Positions 39,730 to 50,748 of a stretch of 64,000 nucleotides of DNA are shown in pieces; position 1 is the stretch's first letter, and each line of letters begins with the position of its first letter. A program made the translations under genes and the position numbers. This DNA comes from Mesorhizobium sp. M4B.F.Ca.ET.058.02.1.1 (GTDB lineage: Bacteria > Pseudomonadota > Alphaproteobacteria > Rhizobiales > Rhizobiaceae). The DNA is taken from positions 3,472,001 through 3,536,000 of the forward strand of contig NZ_CP034450.1 in NCBI RefSeq assembly GCF_003952505.1. Direction: 5' to 3'. Under the pieces are notes generated by a model. It was not told the origin of the DNA, ran no database searches, and saw nothing but the letters and a program-made list of their open reading frames with translations.

Positions 39730-40920
39730 TCAGATCCCGCCCGACGAGGCGATAGCGGCAATCTCGCGCACATGCTCGCGCACAGGGGCCCATCGCGTCA
39801 GCCCCGCGGTGCCGGCGAACGGCCACTCGGCGAACGGCGGATCGCCGCTTCCCATGCGCCGCTTGAGCGCCGAGAGATAGGCCATCAGGTGCAGACGTTC
39901 GGCCCGCACCGTCTCCAGCGTGCGGCCGCGAATCTCCTCGCGCGGAATGGCGCGGTCGCGCAAGGTCTCGACGGCACGCCGGATGGCGGTCGGCTCGGGC
40001 TCGGCGATGATGCAGTAGTCCGGGTGGAAATACACGTCGCGGCCGCCGATGCTCGGCGTCGAGACGATCGGCAAGCCGGCCAGCAAGTACTCCATACTGG
40101 AGTACATTGCCCCCTCCACCGCCGACAGACAGAGCCCGACCGCGGCCTGGTTGTAAACATGGTTGACCTCGTCCGGCGAAAGTCGCCCGGCCAGATCGTC
40201 GACGAGCGGATTGGCGATCCGGTGCAGCGGCGACTGCGCCTGTAGGCGCCGAATGAAGGCGCGGTCGCCGGCCGGAGGCAATTCCCCGATCGAAGATGTC
40301 ACATGGACCAGCCTCTCGATTTCAAACGCGAGGTAATGCCGCTTAGTGTGTGAGATACGGCCATTGTAGACGGCATCGTATTCGACCGACACGTCCGGCA
40401 GCGGTCGGAAGATGTCCTCCGAGATCATCAGATTGTGATTGGAGAAGATCGCATTGCCGCCTACGCTCGCAATCAAGCGGCGTTCCTCCTCGGTGTTGCA
40501 GAGGAAGATCAGCTCATGGTTGGGGCAGGCCCAGGCAAACCAGGCGAGGTCCCTGCCGATCTGATCGATGACGGCGGGCCTCTCCAGGGTCCAGTTCGGC
40601 ATCAGCAGGAAAGTGGCGCGCCGCGATGCCAGGCGACGGGAAAGGGCGGCAAGCGCATAAAGCGGGCGGCGCCCGCCGACTGGCACGTAGAGGATCAGCG
40701 GATCGCGATTGAAGATGTGGACGGGGATGTCGATGCCGCCATCGAGATCGGATAACGGCCCGCGTGCAGGAAGAACGAAAGGAAACCTTGTCCGCAGCCA
40801 TGCCTTTACCTTGGTTCTGGTGCGATTGGCGCGGTTGGTGGCAAGAAGCCGCACACGCCTGAGCGGCGAGCCGGCAGGACCGACCATCTCCTCGAACGTC
40901 TCGTGTCCGTCCTGCTTCAT
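39730..40920 (-). CDS. Putative glycosyltransferase (group 1-like)
   Basis: A 396-aa protein. The C-terminal half has a GT-B-type donor-site segment (VGLCLSAVEGAMYSSMEYLLAGLPIVSTPSIGGRD) with the conserved Glu in SAVEGAM. The N-terminal half holds PLILYVPVGGRRPLYALAALSRRL and NHNLMISEDIF. It lies alone between maeB and mutS, away from the glycan cluster. Acceptor and donor are unknown. Confidence 0.72.
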   Translation of the reverse strand: MKQDGHETFEEMVGPAGSPLRRVRLLATNRANRTRTKVKAWLRTRFPFVLPARGPLSDLDGGIDIPVHIFNRDPLILYVPVGGRRPLYALAALSRRLASRRATFLLMPNWTLERPAVIDQIGRDLAWFAWACPNHELIFLCNTEEERRLIASVGGNAIFSNHNLMISEDIFRPLPDVSVEYDAVYNGRISHTKRHYLAFEIERLVHVTSSIGELPPAGDRAFIRRLQAQSPLHRIANPLVDDLAGRLSPDEVNHVYNQAAVGLCLSAVEGAMYSSMEYLLAGLPIVSTPSIGGRDVYFHPDYCIIAEPEPTAIRRAVETLRDRAIPREEIRGRTLETVRAERLHLMAYLSALKRRMGSGDPPFAEWPFAGTAGLTRWAPVREHVREIAAIASSGGI

Positions 40921-41068
40921 TGCCCCTATCCGCCTGTAATGCCGATCCCCGGGCGTGATCAGTATTCGCGATCGCGGCTTCAGGCAATGTGCTCATCCCG
41001 TGGCGGTTTCCCCCGCTTTTCAAGCCGCCGGCATTAAACCACGCGAGCTGTTCTGCTAGCGTGCCGGC

Positions 41069-43801
41069 ATGGATATGCGCACCCCGACCGAACTCAACGC
41101 CCCCGAGGCGACCACGCCGATGCCCTTCGGCGGCGCCGTCACGCCGATGATGGAGCAGTATATCGAGATCAAGGCGGCGAACCCGGATTCGCTCCTGTTC
41201 TACCGCATGGGCGATTTCTACGAGCTGTTCTTCGACGACGCCGAGAAGGCAAGCCGGGCGCTCGGCATCGTGCTGACGCGGCGCGGCAAGCATCAGGGCC
41301 ATGACATTCCGATGTGCGGCGTGCCGGTGCATGCGGCGGATGACTATCTGCAGAAGCTAATCGCGCAAGGCTTCCGCGTCGCCGTCTGCGAGCAGACCGA
41401 GGACCCGACGGAGGCCAAGAAGCGCGGCTCGAAATCGGTGGTGCGGCGCGACGTGGTGCGGCTGGTGACGCCCGGCACCATCACCGAGGACAAATTGCTG
41501 GCGCCGTCGGAATCGAGTTTCTTGATGGCGCTCGGACGCGTGAAGGGAGGCAGCAGCGATCATGCCTTCGCGCTGGCCTGGATCGAGATCTCGACCGGGG
41601 TCTTCCGCGTCGCCGAGACCACCGCCGACCGGCTGCTCGCCGACATCTTCCGCGTCGATCCGCGCGAGCTGATCGTCGCCGAGCCGGTGTTTTACGACCC
41701 CGAGCTGAAGCCACTGTTCGACGTCATCGGCCGCGTCGCCAGCCCGCAGCCGCCGTCGCTGTTCGATTCGGCCTCGGCCGCGGGACGCATCGCACGCTTC
41801 TTCGCGGTGGCGACGCCGGACAGTTTCGGGACGTTTTCGCGCGCCGAGCTGTCGGCCATCTCAGGCACTATTGCCTATGTCGAGAAGACGCAGAAGGCCG
41901 AGCGGCCGCCGCTGTCGCGACCGGAGCGCGAGGAGAGCGGCTCGACGCTGTTCATCGACCCGGCGACGCGCGCCAATCTGGAGCTCTTACGCACGCTGTC
42001 GGGTAGCCGCGACGGCTCGCTGTTCAAGGCGATCGACCGCACGGTGACCGGCGGCGGCGCGAGGCTCTTGGCCGACCGGCTGATGGCGCCGCTGACCGAT
42101 CCGGCGGCGATCGGCGCCAGGCTCGATTCGGTGTCGTTCTTTCGTGCCGAAACCCGACTCTGCCAGGCGGCGCGGACGAGCCTGAAGAGCGTTGCCGACA
42201 TGCCGCGGGCGCTGTCGCGACTCGCGCTCAACCGTGGCGGCCCGCGCGATCTCGGCGCGCTTCGCGCCGGCTTCGAGGCGGCGGACGCCATCGCACAGCT
42301 GTTCGCGGCGATCAGCCTGCCCGAGGAACTTGCGGCGGCGCTGGCATCGATCCAGGCTCTGCCGCGCGATCTGCGCGACCATCTCAGCCTGGCGCTGGAT
42401 GAGGAATTGCCGCTGCTCAAGCGCGACGGCGGTTTCGTGCGCCGCGCCTACCATGCCGAGCTCGACGAGATGCGAGCGCTGCGCGACGAATCGCGCAAGG
42501 TGATCACCGGGCTGGAGCGCTCGCTGATCGAGGAGACTGGCATCCGCTCGCTGAAGATCCGGCACAACAATGTGCTCGGCTATTACATCGAGGTCACCGC
42601 CAACCACCATGCGGCAATGACCGGCAGCGACGAGAACAAGGCCCGCTTCATCCACCGGCAGACCATGGCCAACGCCATGCGCTTCACCACGACGGAGCTC
42701 GCCGAGCTGGAATCGAAGATCGCCAATGCCGCCGACCGGGCGTTGAGCATCGAGCTCGCCACTTTCGACCGGCTGATGGCGGAAGTCGTCGCCGAGGCGA
42801 ACAGCATCCGCGCCGGCGCCGATGCGCTTGCGGTGCTCGACGTTTCGGCAGCCCTTGCGCTGCTTTCGGAAAGCGAGGCCTGGTGCAGGCCCGAGGTGGA
42901 TTCCAGCCTCGCCTTCGAAATCGAAGGTGGCCGTCATCCGGTGGTCGAGCAGGCGCTGCGCCGCTCGGGCGAAGGCCCGTTCGTTGCCAACGACTGCGAT
43001 CTTTCGCCGGAGGGCGGCGCCAAGGCCGGCGCGATCTGGCTTTTGACTGGTCCCAACATGGGCGGCAAGTCGACGTTCCTGCGGCAGAACGCGCTGATCG
43101 CCATCCTTGCCCAGACCGGCTCATTCGTGCCGGCGCAGAGCGCCCATATCGGCGTCGTCGACCGGCTGTTCTCGCGCGTCGGCGCATCCGACGACCTGGC
43201 ACGCGGCCGCTCGACCTTCATGGTCGAGATGGTCGAGACGGCCGCGATCCTCAACCAGGCAGGCGAGCGGGCGCTGGTGATCCTCGATGAGATCGGCCGC
43301 GGCACAGCGACCTTCGACGGCCTATCGATCGCCTGGGCGGCGGTGGAGTATCTGCACGAGAAGAACCGGTGCCGAGCGATCTTCGCCACGCATTTCCACG
43401 AGATGACGGCGCTGGCCGGCAAGCTCCCCCGCCTCTCCAACGTCACCATGCGGGTCAAGGAATGGGAGGGCGAGGTTGTGTTCCTGCACGAAGTCGGCAA
43501 GGGCGCGGCGGACCGTTCCTACGGCGTACAGGTGGCGCGGCTCGCCGGCCTGCCGGAGGCCGTGGTGGCGCGGGCAAAAGAAGTGCTGCACCAACTCGAG
43601 GAAGGCGAGGTGTCGGGCAAGGCCAATCGCCTGGTCGACGACCTGCCGCTGTTTTCGGTGGCGGCGAAACGCGAAGCACCTAGGCCGGCAAAGAACGACG
43701 CGCTGAGCGACGCACTCGTCACGATCAATCCCGACGAGATGACGCCGCGCGAGGCGCTGGAGGCGCTCTACAGGCTGAAGGGGTTGGCTACAAAGCCCTG
43801 A
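41069..43801 (+). CDS. mutS: DNA mismatch repair protein MutS
   Basis: A 910-aa mismatch sensor. The mismatch-recognition Phe-X-Glu is F50-Y-E52 in [11 protein letters not shown]. The ATPase has Walker [10 protein letters not shown] at 661-669, Walker [12 protein letters not shown] and the [11 protein letters not shown] segment. A C-terminal region ends with [16 protein letters not shown], typical of the dimerisation tail. MutL is not in this window. Full length. Confidence 0.98.
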   Translation: MDMRTPTELNAPEATTPMPFGGAVTPMMEQYIEIKAANPDSLLFYRMGDFYELFFDDAEKASRALGIVLTRRGKHQGHDIPMCGVPVHAADDYLQKLIAQGFRVAVCEQTEDPTEAKKRGSKSVVRRDVVRLVTPGTITEDKLLAPSESSFLMALGRVKGGSSDHAFALAWIEISTGVFRVAETTADRLLADIFRVDPRELIVAEPVFYDPELKPLFDVIGRVASPQPPSLFDSASAAGRIARFFAVATPDSFGTFSRAELSAISGTIAYVEKTQKAERPPLSRPEREESGSTLFIDPATRANLELLRTLSGSRDGSLFKAIDRTVTGGGARLLADRLMAPLTDPAAIGARLDSVSFFRAETRLCQAARTSLKSVADMPRALSRLALNRGGPRDLGALRAGFEAADAIAQLFAAISLPEELAAALASIQALPRDLRDHLSLALDEELPLLKRDGGFVRRAYHAELDEMRALRDESRKVITGLERSLIEETGIRSLKIRHNNVLGYYIEVTANHHAAMTGSDENKARFIHRQTMANAMRFTTTELAELESKIANAADRALSIELATFDRLMAEVVAEANSIRAGADALAVLDVSAALALLSESEAWCRPEVDSSLAFEIEGGRHPVVEQALRRSGEGPFVANDCDLSPEGGAKAGAIWLLTGPNMGGKSTFLRQNALIAILAQTGSFVPAQSAHIGVVDRLFSRVGASDDLARGRSTFMVEMVETAAILNQAGERALVILDEIGRGTATFDGLSIAWAAVEYLHEKNRCRAIFATHFHEMTALAGKLPRLSNVTMRVKEWEGEVVFLHEVGKGAADRSYGVQVARLAGLPEAVVARAKEVLHQLEEGEVSGKANRLVDDLPLFSVAAKREAPRPAKNDALSDALVTINPDEMTPREALEALYRLKGLATKP

Positions 43802-43813
43802 CGCGGCGCGGCT

Positions 43814-44659
43814 TCAAATCATCTCCAGCCCACGCTTGCGGGTGGGCGGCGGGAAGGCGCGGTCGAGCTCGGCGAAGTCCTCCGGTGTCAGCCTGATGTC
43901 GAGCGCGGCAACGTTCTGGCGGACATGCTCGGGCTTGCTCGCCTTCGGAATGGCGATGACGCCTTCCTGGCCCATTACCCAGGCAAGGGCGATCTGCGCG
44001 GCCGTCGCGTTGTGGCGGGCGGCGATGGCTTCCAGCCGGCCATTGCGCGCCAGCGCGCCCTGCTCGACCGGCGAATAGGCCATCAGCGGAATGCCGCGCT
44101 CCCGGCTCCAGGGCGCGAGGTCGAATTCGGGGCCGCGACGCGCAAGATTGTAGAGCACCTGATTTGTCTGGACGCTGCTGCCGTCGCGCAGCCCGACCAG
44201 TTCCTCCATCTCATCGGTGTCGAAATTGCTGACGCCCCAATGGCCGATCTTGCCGGTCGCCTTCAGCGCCTCGAAAGCCTCGACGGTCTCGGCCAGCGGC
44301 ACGCTGCCCGGCCAGTGCAGCAGATAGAGGTCGATGCGGTCCGTGGCGAGACGCCTCAGACTGTTCTCGCAGGCCCGCTTCACCCCGGCGCGCGAGGCAT
44401 TGGACGGCAGCACCTTGCTAACCAGGAACAGCTCGTCGCGCCGCCCGGCGATGGCCTCCGCCACCACTTCCTCGGCGCCGCCGCTGGCATACATCTCCGC
44501 GGTGTCGATCAGCGTCATGCCGAGGTCGAGCCCAAGCCGCAAGGCCCTCACCTCGTCGGCGCGGTGGCGGCTGTCCTCGCCCATTTTCCAAGTGCCCTGG
44601 CCGAGCACCTGGACGGCTTCGCCCGAGGGCAATGTGGTGGTTCTGATGGTCGATGGCAT
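43814..44659 (-). CDS. Aldo/keto reductase
   Basis: A 281-aa NADPH-dependent reductase. The catalytic tetrad is visible: D in LIDTAEMYA with Y, K in LVSKVLPSN, and H in [10 protein letters not shown]-terminal [16 protein letters not shown] binds cofactor. Nearest relatives are AKR5-like methylglyoxal/aldehyde reductases. Downstream of the copA-DUF305 operon by about 90 bp, perhaps read through from it; no direct copper link. Confidence 0.92.
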   Translation of the reverse strand: MPSTIRTTTLPSGEAVQVLGQGTWKMGEDSRHRADEVRALRLGLDLGMTLIDTAEMYASGGAEEVVAEAIAGRRDELFLVSKVLPSNASRAGVKRACENSLRRLATDRIDLYLLHWPGSVPLAETVEAFEALKATGKIGHWGVSNFDTDEMEELVGLRDGSSVQTNQVLYNLARRGPEFDLAPWSRERGIPLMAYSPVEQGALARNGRLEAIAARHNATAAQIALAWVMGQEGVIAIPKASKPEHVRQNVAALDIRLTPEDFAELDRAFPPPTRKRGLEMI

Positions 44660-44752
44660 GACTGGGCTCTCATTGACGGCGGGATCGCATCACAGCCGCG
44701 ATAGGAAATCCAGTGGTGCCAAGCCCGCCCGGATTTCTCGCGTGCCAAAAAC

Positions 44753-45145
44753 CTACTTCGCCGGATGGGCGGCGAGCCAGGCCTGCATCTCCTTGATCTC
44801 GGCCTCCTGCGCCTTGAGGACACCTTCGGCGAGCCTGCGGATTTCCGGATCCTTGCCGTTGGCGAGCACCACCTTGGCCATGTCGATGGCGCCCTGGTGA
44901 TGCGGGATCATGCCGCGGACGAAGTCGACGTCGGCATCGCCCGAATACTCATCTGCCATCATGGCGGCATGCATCTTGTCCATCGCCGCCTTGTAGTCGG
45001 CGGTCGAAGGGCTCTCCGCGCCCATCGCCATGCCGGACATGTCGTGCTTCATCTCCTGCGACTGCGCCGGAACGCTTTCGAGGAAGACGGCGAGCAGCAT
45101 TCCCACCGCCATCAGCAGCAACACGATCTTCTTGGCCAAGGTCAT
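44753..45145 (-). CDS. DUF305 protein, copper-operon partner
   Basis: A 130-aa protein with an N-terminal hydrophobic helix/signal ([21 protein letters not shown]) and a Met/His-rich segment ([13 protein letters not shown]). The DUF305 helix follows with [21 protein letters not shown]. Secreted DUF305 proteins bind copper in other bacteria. The gap of 44 bp to copA implies co-transcription. AGGAGA precedes the ATG. Confidence 0.88.
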   Translation of the reverse strand: MTLAKKIVLLLMAVGMLLAVFLESVPAQSQEMKHDMSGMAMGAESPSTADYKAAMDKMHAAMMADEYSGDADVDFVRGMIPHHQGAIDMAKVVLANGKDPEIRRLAEGVLKAQEAEIKEMQAWLAAHPAK

Positions 45146-45189
45146 CCAGTATCTCCTGTTGATGGGATAGTCGTATTTGGGAGCTTCGA

Positions 45190-47697
45190 TCAGAGTTTCA
45201 ACGTCCTCAGCCGCAATGCGTTGCCGATGACCGAGACCGAGGACAGGCTCATCGCCGCCGCCGCCAGCATCGGCGACAGCAGCGTGCCGGTGAGCGGGTA
45301 GAGCACGCCCGCCGCGACGGGCACCCCGAGCACGTTGTAGAGGAAAGCGAAGAAAAGGTTCTGGCGGATGTTGCGGATCGTCGCCCGGGCAAGCGTGCGG
45401 GCCCTGACGATGCCGTTGAGATCGCCCTTGACCAGCGTGATGCCGGCGCTTTCCACCGCAACATCGGCGCCGGTGCCCATGGCGATGCCAACATCGGCGG
45501 CGGCAAGTGCCGGCGCATCGTTGACGCCGTCGCCGGCCATGGCGACACCTGCGCCCTTGGTGCGCAGTTCCTCGACCAGCGCGCCCTTCTGCTCGGGCAG
45601 CAGGCCGGCGCGCACTTCGTCGATGCCGAGCTTGCCAGCGATGGCGCTCGCCGTGCGCTCATTGTCGCCGGTCGCCATTATGATCCGCAAGCCGCTGTCA
45701 TGCAGCGCCCGGATCGCCTCGGCCGTCGTCGCCTTGACCGGGTCGGCGACGGCGACGATGCCGGCCAGCCTGCCGCCAATGGCGACGAACATCGCCGTCT
45801 TGCCCTCGCCCCGCAGCGCGTCCGCCGGCCCTGAAACCAGGCCCGTGTCGATGCCGAGATCGGCCATCATCGCCGGATTGCCGAGCGCGACCTTGCTGCC
45901 GGCCACCGTGCCGGACACACCCTTGCCGGTGACCGCCTCGAAGTCGCCGGCATCGGCTATCTTGATACCGCGGTCCGCCGCACCCTCGACGATCGCCTCG
46001 GCAAGCGGATGCTCCGAACCCTTCTCAAGCGAGGCGGCCAGCGCCAGAAGTTCGTTTTCCGCGATGCCGCCGGCGGGGACGACGTCGGTCAGCCGCGGCC
46101 GGCCCTCGGTCAGCGTGCCGGTCTTGTCGACGATCAGCGTGTCAACGGAAGCGAAGCGCTCCAGCGCCGCCGCCTCCTTGATCAGCACGCCGGCATGGGC
46201 GCCGCGTCCGGTCGCCGTCATGATCGACATCGGCGTCGCCAGCCCCAGCGCGCATGGGCAGGCGATGATCAGCACCGACACCGCCGAGACGATGGCGAAG
46301 ATCAGGCTGGGCTGCGGCCCGAGGACCGCCCAGGCGGCGAAGGCGGCGAGCGCCACCAGCACGACGGCCGGGACGAAATAGAAGGAAACACGGTCCGCCA
46401 GTCCCTGGATCGGCGCCCGCGAGCGCTGCGCCTTGGCAACCAGTTCGACGATGCGCGACAGCGTCGTCTCGGCGCCGATGCGCTCGGCGCGCATGACCAG
46501 CGAGCCGTTCTTGTTGAGCGTGCCGCCGGTCAGCGCGTCGCCCTCGGTCTTTTCGACCGGCAGCGGCTCGCCGGTGATCATCGATTCGTCGATCGCCGAG
46601 CGCCCCTCGAGCACGACGCCGTCAACCGGGACGGCATCGCCCGGACGGATGCGCAGCCGGTCGCCGGCCTTGACCGTATCGAGCGGCACGTCGCTCTCGG
46701 AGCCGTCGGCGCCGATCAGCCGCGCCGTCTTCGGTGCCAGGTCGAGCAGTGCGCGGATGGCCGAGCCGGTGCGCTCGCGGGCTCTGAGCTCCAGCACCTG
46801 GCCGAGGAACACCAGTGCCACGATGACGGCGGCGGCCTCGAAATAGACAGGCACGGCGCCGCCATGGCCGCGGAACTGGTGTGGAAAGATGTCCGGAAAC
46901 AGCGTGGCGGCGACGCTGTAGAGGTAGGCCGCGCCGACGCCGAGCGAGATCAGCGTCCACATGTTGGGGCTGCGGTTGCGGATCGAGTCCCAGCCGCGAT
47001 GGAAGAACGGGAACGCCGCCCACAGCACGACAGGGCTCGCCAGCGCTAGCTCCGCCCATGTCTTCGTGCGGTCGTCGATTAAGCTTTCGAAGCTCAGGCC
47101 GAGCATAGGCGCCATGGCGATGACGAGCAGGGGCAAGGACAGCACTGCGCTGACCCAGAATCGCCGGGTGAAATCGACAAGTTCGGGATTCGGACCCTCG
47201 TCGCCGGTCGGCACTCCCATCGGCTCCAGCGCCATGCCGCAGATCGGGCAAGCGCCCGGCTTGTCGCGGATGATCTCGGGATGCATCGGACAGGTGTATT
47301 GCGTGCCCTTCGGCATCGGCTGTGGTGCCGGCCGGTCGCCGAGATAATTGGCCGGCGCGGCCTCGAACTTGCCCTTGCAGCCGGCCGAGCAGAAGTAGAA
47401 GCCCTGGCCCTCGTGGCGGATAAAGTGTCTGGCGCTGGAGCGATCGACACTCATGCCGCAAACGGGATCGGTGGCGGTCAGGTATCTTTCCGGATCGGCG
47501 TCGAATTTCGAACGGCAGCCCTCGCTGCAAAAATGATGGATCTGGCCGCCATGCTCGGCGGTCGGCTTGCCGGCGGTCTGATCGACCGTCATGCCGCAGA
47601 CCGGATCGCGGATGACCGCCTCAGCGGCAGGCGCGGTACCCTTCGCGGAGCAGCAGCCGCCGCCGTGCGCGTGGTGATCTTGGTCGGAATGGGCCAT
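45190..47697 (-). CDS. copA: Copper-translocating P-type ATPase with two YHS domains
   Basis: An 835-aa Cu(I) exporter. The N-terminus holds no classic HMA domain; instead two YHS-type domains are at ~31-74 and ~77-119 (each DPVCGM...FC...GC), then a heavy-metal-binding module 136-160 ([16 protein letters not shown]). The ATPase core carries the ion-path Cys-Pro-Cys in [22 protein letters not shown] for phosphorylation, and [16 protein letters not shown]. It starts with His-rich [16 protein letters not shown]. It is driven from the HmrR-type promoter at 47730-47760. Confidence 0.95.
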   Translation of the reverse strand: MAHSDQDHHAHGGGCCSAKGTAPAAEAVIRDPVCGMTVDQTAGKPTAEHGGQIHHFCSEGCRSKFDADPERYLTATDPVCGMSVDRSSARHFIRHEGQGFYFCSAGCKGKFEAAPANYLGDRPAPQPMPKGTQYTCPMHPEIIRDKPGACPICGMALEPMGVPTGDEGPNPELVDFTRRFWVSAVLSLPLLVIAMAPMLGLSFESLIDDRTKTWAELALASPVVLWAAFPFFHRGWDSIRNRSPNMWTLISLGVGAAYLYSVAATLFPDIFPHQFRGHGGAVPVYFEAAAVIVALVFLGQVLELRARERTGSAIRALLDLAPKTARLIGADGSESDVPLDTVKAGDRLRIRPGDAVPVDGVVLEGRSAIDESMITGEPLPVEKTEGDALTGGTLNKNGSLVMRAERIGAETTLSRIVELVAKAQRSRAPIQGLADRVSFYFVPAVVLVALAAFAAWAVLGPQPSLIFAIVSAVSVLIIACPCALGLATPMSIMTATGRGAHAGVLIKEAAALERFASVDTLIVDKTGTLTEGRPRLTDVVPAGGIAENELLALAASLEKGSEHPLAEAIVEGAADRGIKIADAGDFEAVTGKGVSGTVAGSKVALGNPAMMADLGIDTGLVSGPADALRGEGKTAMFVAIGGRLAGIVAVADPVKATTAEAIRALHDSGLRIIMATGDNERTASAIAGKLGIDEVRAGLLPEQKGALVEELRTKGAGVAMAGDGVNDAPALAAADVGIAMGTGADVAVESAGITLVKGDLNGIVRARTLARATIRNIRQNLFFAFLYNVLGVPVAAGVLYPLTGTLLSPMLAAAAMSLSSVSVIGNALRLRTLKL

Positions 47698-47729
47698 TGG
47701 GAATGCCTCTTATGTCGCGATCTGAGGCC

Positions 47730-47760
47730 GAGGTAGTGCTTCCAGTAACTGGAAGGTCAA
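47730..47760 (-). promoter_or_regulatory. copA promoter with CueR/HmrR-type operator
   Basis: On the minus strand, TTGACC (47760-47755) and TACCTC (47735-47730) are separated by 19 bp, and a dyad at 47739-47755 (CTTCCAGT, one base, ACTGGAAG) fills the spacer. This is the layout of MerR-family copper promoters, where regulator binding untwists the long spacer. The start codon of copA is 33 bp beyond. Confidence 0.85.
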
Positions 47761-47906
47761 GGGTCGGCCGTATTTTTTCCGCCAGGCAATTCCCGGCCGG
47801 TCGAGGCAGCGGAATCCCGTATTGTCGGCGTGTCCGTCCGCCCCATACCCAGCACCGCGAAAACGCGCTATAGACGCCGGCAAAAAGGCAAGGCCGACCC
47901 GGGCAT

Positions 47907-50708
47907 ATGGCAAAAATCTCCCTGAAACTCGACGAGTTGATCGACGGCGTGATGCTGCGCCACGACATGACGGCGCTCACCGCGGCCCATGCCGGCGACG
48001 GTTCAGGGCCGGCGACGCGCGCGGCCGTCCTGCAGCTGCTCAAGGCGCGGCTCGCCGGCGGCCGCAAGATCGCGGAGGCCATGCTCAGGGAGGACGGCGG
48101 CGGCACCGCCTGCGCCGCCCGGCTGTCGCACGTCATGGACGAGATCATCCGGGCGCTCTACGATTTCGCCGCCACCCACGTCTATCGCGTCAAGAACCGC
48201 TCCGCGGCCGAGCGCATGGCGGTGGTGGCGGTCGGCGGCTACGGCCGCGGCACGCTGGCGCCGGGGTCCGACATCGATCTGTTGTTCCTGCTTCCCTACA
48301 AGCAGACGCCTTGGGGCGAGCAGATCGTCGAATACATGCTCTACATGCTGTGGGACCTCGGCCTGAAGGTCGGCCACGCCACCCGCAACATCGACGAATG
48401 CCTCAGGCTGTCGCGCACCGACATCACGATCCGCACCTCGATCCTGGAGGCGCGTTTCCTGTGGGGCGAGCAGAAACTTTATGACGAGCTTTTGACGCGT
48501 TTCGACCATGAGGTGGTGCGCACCACCGGCCCCGAATATGTGCAGGCCAAGCTTGCCGAACGCGACGATCGCCACGCCAAGGCCGGAGAAAGCCGCTATC
48601 TGGTCGAACCCAACGTCAAGGACGGCAAGGGCGGGCTGCGCGACCTGCAGACGCTGTTCTGGATCGGCAAATACTTCTACCGGGTGCGCACCGGCGAGGA
48701 GTTGGTCGAGAAGGGTGTCTTCACCGAGGCCGAATACCGGGAATTCCTCAAGGCCGAGGATTTCCTCTGGGCGGTGCGCTGCCAGATGCACTTCCTCACC
48801 GGCAAGGCTGAGGAGCGGCTGCATTTCGACATCCAGCGCGAGATCGCCGAACGGCTCGGCTATACCAGCCATCCCGGCCTGTCGGCGGTCGAGCGCTTCA
48901 TGAAGCACTACTTCCTCGTCGCCAAGGATGTCGGCGACCTCACCCGCATCTTCTGCGCCGCGCTCGAGGAAGAGCAGGCCAAGCACGTGCCTGGTTTCAA
49001 CCGCATCTTCCTCACCTTCCAGCGTCGCAAGCGCAAGCTGGCCGGCACGTCCGATTTCATCGTCGACAATCACCGCATCAACGTCGCCGACGACATGGTG
49101 TTCGAGCGCGACCCGGTCAATCTGCTCAGGCTGTTCTGGTTCGCCGACAAGCATGGGCTGGAGTTCCACCCCGACGCGCTGAAGCTGCTCACCCGCTCGC
49201 TCGGCCTCGTCGGCAAGGCGCTGAGGCGCGACGAGGAGGCCAACCGGCTGTTCCTCGACATTTTGACCTCGGACCGCTACGCCGAGCTCAATCTCAGGCG
49301 CATGAACGAGGCGGGGCTGCTGAGCAAGCTGATCCCGGACTTCGGCAAGATCGTCGCCATGATGCAGTTCTCGATGTACCACCACTATACGGTGGACGAG
49401 CACCTGATCCGCTGCATCGGGGTGTTGGCCGAGATCGAGCGCGGCGACGGCGAGAAGGTGCACCCGCTGTCGCACTCGCTGATGCCGGGGCTGAAGAAGA
49501 GCCGCGAGGCGCTCTATGTCGCCGTGCTCCTGCACGACGTCGCCAAGGGGCGGCCGGAGGATCATTCGGAAGCCGGCGCCCGCATCGCGCGGCGCATCTG
49601 CCCGCATATGGGGCTGTCGGCCGCCGACACCGAGACGGTGGCCTGGCTGGTCGAGAACCATCTCGTGATGTCGATGACGGCGCAGACGCGCGACCTCAAC
49701 GACCGCAAGACGATCGAGGATTTCGCCTCGATCGTGCAGTCGGTCGAGCGGCTGAAGCTGCTGTTGATCCTCACCGTCTGCGATATCAGGGGCGTCGGGC
49801 CGGGCGTCTGGAACGGCTGGAAGGGGCAGTTGCTGCGCACGCTGTACTACGAGACCGAGCTGCTCTTGACCGGCGGCTTCTCCGAAGTGTCGCGCGCCGA
49901 GCGCACTTCCGCGGCGCGCGAGCGGCTGGCCGAGGCGCTGGCCAACTGGCCGGCAAAGGAGCGCAAGCGCTACGTCGCCCAGCACTACGAGAACTACCTG
50001 CTGACCGTCGACCTCGCCGACCAGCTGCGCCATGCCGAGTTCGTCCGCGAGGCTGATGCCGCCGACAAGAAGCTCGCCACCATGGTCAAGACGCACGAGT
50101 TCGAGGCAGTGACCGAGATCACCGTCCTGGCGCAGGACCATCCACGCCTGCTGTCGGTGATCGCCGGCGCGTGCGCCGCGGCCGGCGGCAACATCGTCGA
50201 CGCGCAGATCTTCACCACCTCCGACGGCCGCGCGCTGGACACGATCCTGATCTCGCGGGAGTTCGACCGCGATGAGGACGAGCGCCGCCGCGCCGAGCGC
50301 GTCGGTCGGCTGATCGAGGACGTGCTGTCGGGCAAGAGCTGGCTGCCGGAAATGATCGAGAAGCGCACCAAGCCCAAGCGCGGCGCCAAGGTCTTCCGCA
50401 TTCCGCCGCGCGCCGAGATCCGCAACACGCTGTCGAACCGCTTCTCGGTGATCGAGATCGAAGGGCTCGACCGACCGGGCCTGCTCTCCGAGGTCACCGG
50501 CGCGCTCTCGGACCTGTCCCTCGACATCGCCTCGGCCCACATCACCACTTTCGGCGAGAAGGTCATCGATACCTTCTATGTCACCGACCTCACTGGACAG
50601 AAGATCGACAGCCCGACGCGCATGGCCACCATCCACAAGCGGCTGATCGAATCGCTCGAAGGCATCGCGCCGGAGCGCGGCGGCAAGTCCAAGGCCGCCG
50701 CCGAGTGA
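47907..50708 (+). CDS. glnD: [Protein-PII] uridylyltransferase/uridylyl-removing enzyme
   Basis: A 933-aa nitrogen sensor that uridylylates PII when nitrogen is scarce and removes UMP when glutamine is high. The nucleotidyltransferase motif is [15 protein letters not shown] with G110, D122 and D124. The HD domain has H543-D544 ([15 protein letters not shown]). Two ACT domains begin near 735 and 846. It is divergent from copA, with 209 bp between. The MurJ gene follows 40 bp later. Confidence 0.97.
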   Translation: MAKISLKLDELIDGVMLRHDMTALTAAHAGDGSGPATRAAVLQLLKARLAGGRKIAEAMLREDGGGTACAARLSHVMDEIIRALYDFAATHVYRVKNRSAAERMAVVAVGGYGRGTLAPGSDIDLLFLLPYKQTPWGEQIVEYMLYMLWDLGLKVGHATRNIDECLRLSRTDITIRTSILEARFLWGEQKLYDELLTRFDHEVVRTTGPEYVQAKLAERDDRHAKAGESRYLVEPNVKDGKGGLRDLQTLFWIGKYFYRVRTGEELVEKGVFTEAEYREFLKAEDFLWAVRCQMHFLTGKAEERLHFDIQREIAERLGYTSHPGLSAVERFMKHYFLVAKDVGDLTRIFCAALEEEQAKHVPGFNRIFLTFQRRKRKLAGTSDFIVDNHRINVADDMVFERDPVNLLRLFWFADKHGLEFHPDALKLLTRSLGLVGKALRRDEEANRLFLDILTSDRYAELNLRRMNEAGLLSKLIPDFGKIVAMMQFSMYHHYTVDEHLIRCIGVLAEIERGDGEKVHPLSHSLMPGLKKSREALYVAVLLHDVAKGRPEDHSEAGARIARRICPHMGLSAADTETVAWLVENHLVMSMTAQTRDLNDRKTIEDFASIVQSVERLKLLLILTVCDIRGVGPGVWNGWKGQLLRTLYYETELLLTGGFSEVSRAERTSAARERLAEALANWPAKERKRYVAQHYENYLLTVDLADQLRHAEFVREADAADKKLATMVKTHEFEAVTEITVLAQDHPRLLSVIAGACAAAGGNIVDAQIFTTSDGRALDTILISREFDRDEDERRRAERVGRLIEDVLSGKSWLPEMIEKRTKPKRGAKVFRIPPRAEIRNTLSNRFSVIEIEGLDRPGLLSEVTGALSDLSLDIASAHITTFGEKVIDTFYVTDLTGQKIDSPTRMATIHKRLIESLEGIAPERGGKSKAAAE

Positions 50709-50748
50709 CCATCACTTTGTCCCAATCGCACAGGCAGTCTCCCCGCGC

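Noticed and set aside
48003..50636. An 877-aa open frame antisense to glnD, and many similar long antisense frames (for example 1044-2735, 10-11.8 kb plus strand)
   Set aside because: High-GC codon bias on the true strand leaves the opposite frames open. Their translations are low-complexity, rich in Arg, Gly, His and Asp, and show no domain, while the sense genes are clear.
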